Shown: piece by piece, positions 9,586 through 16,095 of the stretch
Layout: each line of letters starts with the position of its first letter
How positions within the stretch are numbered: position 1 is the stretch's first letter
From: Pelomonas sp. Root405
GTDB lineage: Bacteria > Pseudomonadota > Gammaproteobacteria > Burkholderiales > Burkholderiaceae_C
Assembly (NCBI RefSeq): GCF_001425165.1
Contig: NZ_LMDU01000012.1
Location: 15,036 to 79,035 of the forward strand
Direction: 5' to 3'
Length of the DNA stretch: 64,000 nucleotides
Notes under the pieces: generated by a model
Databases searched by the model: none
Told to the model about the DNA's origin: nothing
The model's input: only the letters and a program-made list of their open reading frames with translations
Position numbers and translations under genes: made by a program

Positions 9586-9784
9586 TTCCTTTTTGTAGGT
9601 GCTGCTGGCGCGTCCGCAAATCGGTCGTCATCAACGTCGCGCGTCTGTGCTGTCATGGCTCCGATGTCGTTGCTCAGCATGAGCTTCAACGAGCTATTGA
9701 TGACTGCGACGGCCGGCGTGCAGCGACCCTGGACGACTGCAGCACCCCATGCCGTCGGTCGCTGCCGATCCCGAGCTTCGGCAT
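9586..9784. other. Gene-free stretch before the second inverted repeat
   Basis: About 200 bases after the thioredoxin gene. No gene, RNA fold or terminator was recognised. It ends where the second copy of the 110-bp repeat begins, so it is the inner flank of the inverted-repeat-bounded segment. Confidence 0.4.
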
Positions 9785-9894
9785 CGGGCACTGACCTGCC
9801 CTCCGAGGCGCGGACCGGCAGGCCGTCGGCAGCGTGGTGCCGGAAGCAGATGCCGGCACAGACCTACCAAACTTCCAGAAAGCTGCCGCTCAAC
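9785..9894 (-). repeat. Inverted 110-bp repeat next to attC core, copy 2
   Basis: On the minus strand it starts with GTTGAGC (9894-9888) and GGCAGCTTTC and parallels the plus strand of 82-191. The match stops at about GTCAGTGCCCG in both copies. In both copies the sequence just before GTTGAGC has the attC L'-spacer pattern. Confidence 0.75.
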
Positions 9895-10091
9895 GTTGGA
9901 GTTGACCGGCGCGGAACGGCATTGCGCCGGGAGACGTACGCCCACCAGCACGCTTCGCAACGCAATGCCGTTGCGTGTCCGTGTCGAACGAATACGAAGG
10001 GACTTCCCACCTTCGGGCAAACGGCGTCAAAGCGCCTAGATTGGTGGTGTTCAAGATCATCAATCTGCAGCCATGTGAAAGGGGAAGCCCC

Positions 10092-11174
10092 ATGAACGAG
10101 ATTACCCGAGTCGGGGTCGATCTGGCCAAGCGCCTGATCCAGGTCCACGCCATCAATGTCGCCGGCCGCGTGGTCGTCGCCAAGGCCCTGCCTGCCGACA
10201 GGTTCGCCGCCTGGTGCGTGCAGCTGCCCGCCGGCTGCCTGGTCGCCATGGAGGCCTGCGCCGGCGCCCACCACTGGGCACGCAAGCTCTGCGGCTTCGG
10301 CCTGGATGCGCGCCTCATCGCAGGCCACTTCGTCACGCCCTACCGCATGTCCGGCAAGGGCGGCAAGAACGACGCCAATGACGCCGCCGCGATCTGCGAA
10401 GCCGCCGGTCGCCCGCACATGCGCTTCGTTCCCGTGAAGACGCCTGCGCAGCAAGCTCTGCTGGCCATCCACCGGCTGCGCGAGGGCTACAAGGAAGACC
10501 GCACCGCCTGCATCAACCGCATCCGCGGCCTGCTCACCGAGTTCGGCGTCGTCTTCGCGCAAAGCCCCGACGCGCTGCGCCTGGGGCTGGCCGACGTACT
10601 GGAAGACGCCAGCAACGAGTTGCCCGGTATCGCGCGGCTTGCGCTGCAGGAGGCGCGGCTGCAATGGATCGAACTGGAATGCCACATCGCCAGCTGCGAT
10701 GAGCGCACTACAGCCCACGTGCGCACCGACGAGCAAGCCAAGGCGGCGGCACAACTCAGCGGCATCGGCCCTGTGACCGCCTCGGCTTTGGTCGCCACGG
10801 TGGGCGACTTCACGCAGTTCAAGAACGGCGCGCAGTTCGGCGCCTGGCTTGGCTTGGTGCCTCGGCAGAACTCTAGCGGCGGCAAGACGCAGCTTGGGCG
10901 CATCACCAAACGCGGCGACGACTATCTGCGCACGCTGCTCATCCAAGGCGCGAAGTCGGCCGTGATGACAGCGCACAAACGCAAGGACGCCATCTCGCAG
11001 TGGCTGGTGCAGCTGCTGGCCCGCGTGGGCTGGCAGAAGGCGGTCGTGGCGTTGGCCAACAAAAACGCGCGCATCGTGTGGGCGCTGCTGGCCAAGGGGC
11101 GACAGTTTGATCCGAACTACGTGTCGGTCAAACCAGGCGTTGTGCCACCAATAGCGGCCTCGACTGCGGGCTGA
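10092..11174 (+). CDS. IS1111-group DEDD transposase
   Basis: 360 residues from ATG 10092, preceded by GAAAGGGG. The N-terminal RuvC-like DEDD domain shows GVDLAK (Asp10), AMEACAG (Glu54) and KNDANDAAAI (Asp94 and Asp97). The C-terminal transposase-20 domain has LSGIGPVTASAL, then LGLVPRQNSSGG with Ser261/Ser262 as the likely nucleophile, and GRITKRGDDYLRTLLI. IS110-family enzymes cut and rejoin with this serine, guided by a structured RNA from the element's non-coding end. The frame is intact from start to stop, so the copy is probably active. Longer in-frame starts run back through the inverted repeat and are unlikely. Confidence 0.92.
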   Translation: MNEITRVGVDLAKRLIQVHAINVAGRVVVAKALPADRFAAWCVQLPAGCLVAMEACAGAHHWARKLCGFGLDARLIAGHFVTPYRMSGKGGKNDANDAAAICEAAGRPHMRFVPVKTPAQQALLAIHRLREGYKEDRTACINRIRGLLTEFGVVFAQSPDALRLGLADVLEDASNELPGIARLALQEARLQWIELECHIASCDERTTAHVRTDEQAKAAAQLSGIGPVTASALVATVGDFTQFKNGAQFGAWLGLVPRQNSSGGKTQLGRITKRGDDYLRTLLIQGAKSAVMTAHKRKDAISQWLVQLLARVGWQKAVVALANKNARIVWALLAKGRQFDPNYVSVKPGVVPPIAASTAG

Positions 11175-11481
11175 GACCGAATCAACAACCAACAAGTTGT
11201 ACTTCAAGAAGACGTGCGTTCGAAGATGCATCACACAGGTCAGACCGGCAGCAGGCAAGCTCGACTAACTGGTTGCTGCGCCATGCATGGCGACAGCGGC
11301 GAACGAATGGAGCCCTGCTGAGCGGTTGGTATCTGGGCCCGCACCCATCACGAGTGCAACAAGACCGCCTGTAGATGTGCAGTCTGTTCTCTGTGGTGCT
11401 GCATCAAACCCGAACCAGGTCTGGAGGAAACAGCAAAGGCGACTATCGAATACCGCCCACTTCAATCCGGTTGATTAACTC
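11175..11481 (+). ncRNA. Predicted bridge RNA/seekRNA region of the IS
   Basis: 307 non-coding bases between transposase stop and right inverted repeat, where IS1111-group elements encode their guide RNA. Seen: palindrome CCATGCATGG (11281-11290), and CGAACGAATGG at 11300-11310, whose first nine bases also occur in the left insertion flank (9985-9993). The flank of the second IS remnant (11985-11992) shares AACGAATG. This is a candidate target guide. The RNA ends and fold are not determined. Confidence 0.55.
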
Positions 11482-11500
11482 GGAAGTCCCTGTACACCTG

Positions 11501-11962
11501 TTAGGCGCGGGAGTCAAAGGCGTCAATGAGGCCATACAGCTCATTTAACTCACCGTGTCTACTTGGATCACCTTCGACCACGTCGACCTCGTGGCGCACG
11601 CGGTGGTACTCAGCCTCGGAGCGAATCTTCGCTCGTGCGAGAACCCTCTTCAACCTCTCAGATTCCAGAGCAAGAAACTCTGGGTAGTTATGTGCGAGCG
11701 CGTCATAGAAGGCTCTCGCAACGGCAGATCGCCATTCGGGTGCAATCGCCTGAATCAGCTCGGGCGTCTCCCTGAGTCCTTGCTCCAACCCGGCGCTCGC
11801 CTGCGATGTTGTGCTCTTAGGGTCGAGAGAGCGGGCTCCCGCCACAAACTCGCGCGCACCCGACGAAACTCGATGAAGGGTCTGAGCGTGCCTGTCTGGA
11901 ATTTCGGCAATCGCGACGCCGAAGCGCTCATAGGCGGCGAGGATCCTCTCGGTCTTTGTCAT
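11501..11962 (-). CDS. Integron-cassette-like hypothetical protein
   Basis: 153 residues from the ATG at 11962, not recognised. The predicted protein is soluble, highly charged and helical, with no signal peptide (opening MTKTERILAAYERF, C-terminal part rich in Arg/Glu). The context is informative. On the minus strand the core GTTGGGC (11987-11981) lies 18 bases before the ATG, and the stop TAA is embedded in GCCTAAC (11506-11500). This is the compact layout of an integron gene cassette: R' core, short leader, gene, stop inside R''. Its attC is interrupted by the IS1111 element. Alternative starts upstream would read through the attC core and are rejected. Confidence 0.7.
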   Translation of the reverse strand: MTKTERILAAYERFGVAIAEIPDRHAQTLHRVSSGAREFVAGARSLDPKSTTSQASAGLEQGLRETPELIQAIAPEWRSAVARAFYDALAHNYPEFLALESERLKRVLARAKIRSEAEYHRVRHEVDVVEGDPSRHGELNELYGLIDAFDSRA

Positions 11963-11994
11963 GGCGCGATGGTTTGCACGGCCCAACGAATGAA

Positions 11995-12260
11995 AGGGAC
12001 TTCCACGTCCCGAACCAGCCGCGTTGCGGCAGACGGCAACCAAGCGCCACGATGGGAAGCGCGTTCTCTCATCAACTCTTTCGGAAGGGGATGTCCATGA
12101 CGATTTTGACTGTAGGTATTGACCTCGCCAAGAACGTTCTTGCGGTCCGTGGCGTGAACAAGGCCGGCAAGGCGGAGCTGTTCGGACCCGACGTGCCCGC
12201 GACAAGCTTCACGAGTTCATCGCCGCGCTGCCACCCTGTGTGATCGGCATGTAAGCCTGC
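11995..12260 (+). pseudogene. Truncated second IS1111 element
   Basis: AGGGACTTCC (11995-12004) repeats the IS left end. About 90 bases on, ATG 12097 (behind GGAAGGGG) opens a transposase start, MTILTVGIDLAKNVLAVRGV, with the first catalytic Asp. The frame then slips: a second frame continues as KLHEFIAALPPCVIGM and hits TAA at the point where the family has MEAC. Nothing recognisable follows. Its left flank GCCCAAC (11981-11987) shows that it too was inserted in the AAC-GTT spacer of an attC. Confidence 0.75.
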
Positions 12261-12377
12261 TCGGCTGATCTCTCAGTCCTAGGCCGCCAAGCGTAGAAGC
12301 CGACGAAACGTCGTTTCGGTGGGATGACCTGCAGAACGCTTGTGATTCGATTCACTAGGCTGTAGTCCCCTTTTTGC

Positions 12378-13118
12378 ATGGAGATCGTTTTGAGCCGAAC
12401 ACGAAGCTTTTTTGCTGGCATGACTGCCTGCGCCACGCTCATCGCCGCCGTCACGCTTTTGACGGGTGCCAAGGCGCCGCCGAGCAAGTTCGAAGAGATC
12501 GATGTTGGTCGCATCAACATCCGCGAGCCCGATGGACAGTTGCGCATGGTCATTTCCAACCGCGAGCGGTTCCCTGGCACACCGTGGAAGGGGGCAGAGC
12601 AGCCAAGACCAGACCGACGCACCATGGCGGGCATGCTTTTCGTCAACGATGAAGGCACCGAGAACGGCGGGCTGATCCAGAAGGGTTCCATTGGTGCGGA
12701 CGGCAAGGTGAATGCCGGGCTCAGCCTGACATTCGACCGCTTCCGGACGGACCAGGTGCTCCAACTGCTTCATGCTGAACAGGATGGACGTGTCCGCACC
12801 GAGTTCGCAATCAACGACGAAGCGGACCCGCTCAAGCTGGACCTGACACAACGCAAGGAGTTGATGCGCGAGTTCTCGACATTGCCGACCGAGGAGCGCC
12901 GTGCCGAGATGACAAAGCTTCGGGCAGAGGGCTTGCTGCCGCAGAACCGAGTGCGTATAGGGACCACCGCCGACCGCGCATCAGCTTTGCAGTTGAGCGA
13001 TGCACTGGGGCGGCCGCGGCTTTTGCTGCTAGTCACTGCGGATGGCAAGCCGAGCATTCAGATGCTCAATGACAAGGGCCAGGTCGCGCGAACCATCTCG
13101 CTTGATACGGCGCTCTAA
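12378..13118 (+). CDS. Hypothetical membrane-anchored or exported protein
   Basis: 246 residues. A single hydrophobic segment (about 12-30, FFAGMTACATLIAAVTLLTG) is followed by a soluble domain that I do not assign to a family. It contains repeated short beta-like units of the form GRINIREPDGQLRMVISN and DALGRPRLLLLVTADGKPSI, suggesting a repeated beta fold facing the periplasm. It follows directly on the broken IS1111 copy and may belong to the cassette region, but no attC core was found on either side. Its G+C content is slightly lower than that of the DedA gene after it. Confidence 0.6.
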   Translation: MEIVLSRTRSFFAGMTACATLIAAVTLLTGAKAPPSKFEEIDVGRINIREPDGQLRMVISNRERFPGTPWKGAEQPRPDRRTMAGMLFVNDEGTENGGLIQKGSIGADGKVNAGLSLTFDRFRTDQVLQLLHAEQDGRVRTEFAINDEADPLKLDLTQRKELMREFSTLPTEERRAEMTKLRAEGLLPQNRVRIGTTADRASALQLSDALGRPRLLLLVTADGKPSIQMLNDKGQVARTISLDTAL

Positions 13119-13485
13119 GCTGCCAACGGGCAGGCCAACGGGCAGGCCGGCGGGTAGCGGCATCTAGCCAATTTCTTTAGCGGGTTCAATTCGGGTTTGG
13201 GCACTTTGCTGACTCTCAGGCGCCGATTGCCTGCGACAGCACCCAGCCTGAAGCGGGACGACGTCGGTCGACCAGCTGGCCGCGACCCTCGCTAGGTGGA
13301 TGCCGTGCCGGCCGGCGATCTGCCGCTGGTGCCGTAGATCGGCACTACGCAGCGCGACCTGGGCCACCTCTGAGCGGGGCCTGGCGATGCTAAACGACCG
13401 GTCGAGCGCATGCTATCGTGGCCGTCATGATCCGCAGCGCAGACACCGTTTCCATCAGCGGATGCATGCCTGAAGGCAGCGGTGC
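13119..13485. other. Gene-free stretch with short tandem repeat
   Basis: 367 bases. AACGGGCAGGCC occurs twice in tandem just after the preceding stop (13123-13148), with CTGCC and GGCAG able to pair as a small hairpin, possibly a weak terminator. The rest shows no gene, RNA or attC site. Confidence 0.4.
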
Positions 13486-14079
13486 ATGGCCGATTGGGTG
13501 ATCCGCTTCATCGAGGAGTACGGCTACCTGGGCGTCTCCCTGTTGATGGTGGCGGAGAACATCTTCCCGCCACTGCCGTCGGAGCTCATCATGCCTTTCG
13601 CCGCTTTCCAGGCGGCGCGGGGCGAGCTGCACTGGGTGCTCGTCGTCTTCGCCGGCGCCGCCGGTTCCCTGGTGGGCGCGCTGCCCTGGTACTACGTGGG
13701 GCGACGCGTCGGACTGGAGCGGGTGCTGAGGTTCTCTGACCGGTATGGCCGGTGGCTCACGCTAAAGCGCGAGGACATCGAGCGTGCAGAGGAATGGTTC
13801 GTCAACAAGGGTACGGCCGCACTCGTCTTCGGCCGGCTGGTGCCCGCGCTGCGAACCGTGATCTCGTTGCCGGCAGGCATCTCGCGCCTGCCGTTCTGGC
13901 GCTTCTGCCTGTGGACGGCGGTCGGCTCCGTGCTCTGGTGCTCCGCGCTGACCGCGGCCGGCTTCGTGCTGGAAAGCCAGTACGAGCGCATCGGGAAGGT
14001 CATGGGCCCCGTGAGCACCGGCATCGTGGTGGTGTTGGTGGTCTGGTACGCGTGGCGGGTGATCCGGTTCCGCCACTAG
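13486..14079 (+). CDS. DedA-family membrane protein
   Basis: 197 residues, full length for the family. DedA proteins are inner-membrane flippases/transporters of polyprenyl or phospholipid type that support membrane potential and drug resistance. Seen: the N-terminal reentrant motif around ENIFPPLPSELIMPFAAF (residues 24-41), GSLVGALPWYYVGRRVG, and the hallmark FGRLVPALRTVISLPAG (about 114-130), followed by two C-terminal transmembrane segments. The substrate is not predictable. It is monocistronic as far as can be seen, followed by a 90-bp hairpin element. Confidence 0.85.
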   Translation: MADWVIRFIEEYGYLGVSLLMVAENIFPPLPSELIMPFAAFQAARGELHWVLVVFAGAAGSLVGALPWYYVGRRVGLERVLRFSDRYGRWLTLKREDIERAEEWFVNKGTAALVFGRLVPALRTVISLPAGISRLPFWRFCLWTAVGSVLWCSALTAAGFVLESQYERIGKVMGPVSTGIVVVLVVWYAWRVIRFRH

Positions 14080-14133
14080 ACGCCCAACGGCGCAAGGTGG
14101 GGCTGTCTAAGTTTGTGCCGATGCGCCTGACAT

Positions 14134-14223
14134 TGTTTAGGTTTATCCGACACCTGCCCTCAGGGCGGTGTGCCGCCCCAGACCCGTCCAGCGCGACGGG
14201 CAGGTGTCTGACAAAACTAAACA
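14134..14223. repeat. 90-bp palindromic element (MITE-like)
   Basis: Arms 14134-14159 and 14198-14223 are imperfect inverted repeats (21 of 26 positions by eye), beginning TGTTTAG and ending ACACCTGCCC. The centre holds GGGCGG-TGTG-CCGCCC. It could be a tiny miniature transposon or a bidirectional terminator for dedA and rtcR, which converge here. A weaker third copy of the arm (GTCTAAGTTTGTGCCGAT) precedes it at about 14105. Confidence 0.6.
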
Positions 14224-14285
14224 GAAGCGGCCATAGTCAAGCGAGAGTCCTTGCTTGGCTCGGCCGCGTCGCTGCGGCGCCGCCT

Positions 14286-15890
14286 TCACTCGCGACTCCT
14301 GACCTCTTCCCAGCTCAACCCGAATTTCAGAAGGTACTTGCGGAGCCGGTCCGCATCATTGATGACGGTGCGCTGTAGGCGAGATCGATCGAACAGCCGT
14401 CGGCCGGCATCTGAAAGCGTTGCTTCGCCGCGGCACATGCGAACTACCGCCTCCAGTTGAAGCCGGTCGAACAGGTCGAGATCCTTGGCAACTTGGTCCG
14501 ATAGCAGATCGTCGAGTCTGTCTTCGGAAGGCTCAGCATCCCCTGCCGGTTGCCAGAGCCATTGAAGCCGCTGTATTTCTGCTCCGACCAAGTCGACTGA
14601 TATCCGCCCGCCATCCGCGAGCGTCGCCATCCGTGTCACGCTGGCCATCAGGTCACGGAAATTGCCGCTCCAGAGCGCCTCCTTCGACCGAGCGAACTCC
14701 AGGTATTTCGCCTTGGCCTCGGCGTTGAAGCGAACGGCCCGTCCCGACTCCGCGGCCACGCGCACCAGCAGGTGCTCCACATTCGGCTCGATGTCTTCTG
14801 GCCGCTGCGCCAGGCCGGGAAGGGTGTACGACCAGAGGTTGATACGCGCGAACAAGTCTTCCCGAAACCGTCCCCGCGCCACGTCGATGCGCAAGTCCCG
14901 GTTGGTGCCGGCGATCAACTGGAAGTCGCTGCTGACCTCTCGGTCGCTACCCATCGGCAGGAAGCGCTTCTCCTCGACCGCCTTGAGCAGCATGGCCTGC
15001 TCATCAAGCCCGAGCTCGCCGATCTCGTCGAGGAACAGCACCCCCTGATGTGCCGTCCGCAGCAGGCCAGCCCGGTCCACCGCAGCGCCCGTGAACGCTC
15101 CCTTCTTGTGGCCGAACAGCGTCGACGCGGCACCGTCGCCGCGCAGCGTGGCGCAGTTCACCTCGACGAAGTCGCCCTGCACCTGGTGCCGCGACTTCTT
15201 GAGTTCGAACATCCGCCGTGCGAGATGGGACTTGCCGGCGCCCGTGGGCCCCGTCAGCAGGACCGGCGCCCGTGAGCGAACTGCGACGCGCTCGATCTCC
15301 TCGATGAGGGCGTTGAAACGCTTGTTGCGGGTCGCGATGCCGCTCTTCAGGAACTCCAGCGCCTCGGCATGAGCTTGGTCGAAGCGCCGCGCCAGTACGT
15401 CATAGCGTGAAAGGTCCAGGTCGATCAGGGTGTAGCTGCCCGGGTCACCTCGCTGCTGCTTCTTGGGCGGCGCTGTCTGCAGCAGCACCCCGGGGATGAA
15501 GCGCGACTCCACCATCAGGAACATGCAGATCTGAGCCACGTGCGTGCCCGTGGTGATATGCGCCCAGTACTGCTCATGGATTGGATCGAAGCGATAGCTG
15601 CGCGCCCAGTCGTACAGGGCGGCATACATCTCACCGAAGTCCCAAGGATCTGCGACGTCCATGGGGACGAGGTTGACGACGGTGTCCGGCGATACGTTGA
15701 CGATGTCGCTCGCAAGGATCTGGGCAAGCGCCTGGTGCCGCGTCGGATAAAGGAGTTCCAGGCGGTCGATCAGCGTGTCTTCGTGCTGTACCAACGAGAC
15801 CGTCGGACGCCATTTCTCCCAGCGGCCAGCGCCTTGGCCGGAGTCCAGTTGGGTACCCATGAACCCGACGACTACTTTCTTCTTGGTCAT
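14286..15890 (-). CDS. rtcR: RtcR, sigma54 activator of RNA-repair operon
   Basis: 534 residues. The N-terminal about 180 residues form the RtcR/CARF-like sensor domain (KKVVVGFMGTQLDSG, then HITTGTHVAQICMF). The AAA+ sigma54-interaction domain follows with Walker A GPTGAGKS, the GAFTGA loop that contacts sigma54, and Walker B LFLDEIGEL. The C-terminus is a short DNA-binding region (LFDRSRLQRTVINDADRLRKYL). In enterobacteria RtcR is activated by RNA damage, probably through RNA ends or fragments bound by the CARF domain. It is divergent from rsr, whose sigma54 promoter it should activate. A CTAG-N8-CTAG pair (15909-15924) just upstream could be its operator. Confidence 0.93.
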   Translation of the reverse strand: MTKKKVVVGFMGTQLDSGQGAGRWEKWRPTVSLVQHEDTLIDRLELLYPTRHQALAQILASDIVNVSPDTVVNLVPMDVADPWDFGEMYAALYDWARSYRFDPIHEQYWAHITTGTHVAQICMFLMVESRFIPGVLLQTAPPKKQQRGDPGSYTLIDLDLSRYDVLARRFDQAHAEALEFLKSGIATRNKRFNALIEEIERVAVRSRAPVLLTGPTGAGKSHLARRMFELKKSRHQVQGDFVEVNCATLRGDGAASTLFGHKKGAFTGAAVDRAGLLRTAHQGVLFLDEIGELGLDEQAMLLKAVEEKRFLPMGSDREVSSDFQLIAGTNRDLRIDVARGRFREDLFARINLWSYTLPGLAQRPEDIEPNVEHLLVRVAAESGRAVRFNAEAKAKYLEFARSKEALWSGNFRDLMASVTRMATLADGGRISVDLVGAEIQRLQWLWQPAGDAEPSEDRLDDLLSDQVAKDLDLFDRLQLEAVVRMCRGEATLSDAGRRLFDRSRLQRTVINDADRLRKYLLKFGLSWEEVRSRE

Positions 15891-16033
15891 ATCTATGGAG
15901 CTATCAGACTAGCGGAGATTCTAGTTTTTGCAAGATGATCGGCAAGCCCTCGTTTCCAGCTTTGCTCCATATTCGAAACTTTTCTCAATCGGATCAATGG
16001 CTTGGGCAGTGAATCGGCGGCGACTCAGAAAGC

Positions 16034-16048
16034 TGGCACACCGGTTGC
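16034..16048 (+). promoter_or_regulatory. Sigma54 (-24/-12) promoter of rsr operon
   Basis: TGGCAC (16034-16039), five bases, TTGC (16045-16048) is an exact match to the sigma54 consensus, 48 bases before the rsr start codon and downstream of divergent rtcR. It also excludes the longer in-frame starts of the rsr reading frame, since those lie upstream of the promoter. Confidence 0.88.
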
Positions 16049-16095
16049 AACAAGAACAGCACGAACAACAAGTTGAATGCGACGAGGAGAACCTC

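Larger units (their letters stand above)
9998..11491 (+). mobile_element. IS1111-group (IS110 family) insertion sequence
   Basis: Perfect 10-bp inverted repeats AGGGACTTCC at 9998-10007 and GGAAGTCCCT at 11482-11491 bracket one transposase gene, a short 5' non-coding end (about 85 bp) and a long 3' non-coding end (about 307 bp). IS110-group members lack such repeats. Subterminal repeats with a long right end define the IS1111 group. Exact outer ends may lie a few bases beyond the repeats. It is inserted in an attC site, the habit of the IS1111-attC subgroup. Confidence 0.85.
9888..11506 (-). other. attC site split by the IS1111 element
   Basis: Reading the minus strand: R'' GCCTAAC (11506-11500), a few bases, the IS (11491-9998), then TTC, L'' GTTCGAC (9989-9983), a long hairpin with 12-base arms (AACGGCATTGCG and its complement), L' GTCAAC, spacer TCCAAC and R' GTTGAGC (9894-9888). 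L'' is one base longer than the complement of L', as expected for the conserved extrahelical base of attC. The IS therefore sits in the R''-L'' spacer. Confidence 0.62.

Noticed and set aside
14082-14088. GCCCAAC three bases after the dedA stop, fitting the attC R'' core
   Set aside because: No GTTRRRY core or L'/L'' pair follows within 150 bases, and dedA is an ordinary chromosomal gene.
14286-15890. CARF-like sensor suggesting a type III CRISPR link
   Set aside because: The domain combination is that of RtcR, and no repeat-spacer array or cas gene was seen anywhere in the window.
15928-16095. Longer N-terminus for Rsr (56 extra codons)
   Set aside because: It would begin upstream of the exact sigma54 promoter and lacks the strong ribosome-binding site present before 16096.
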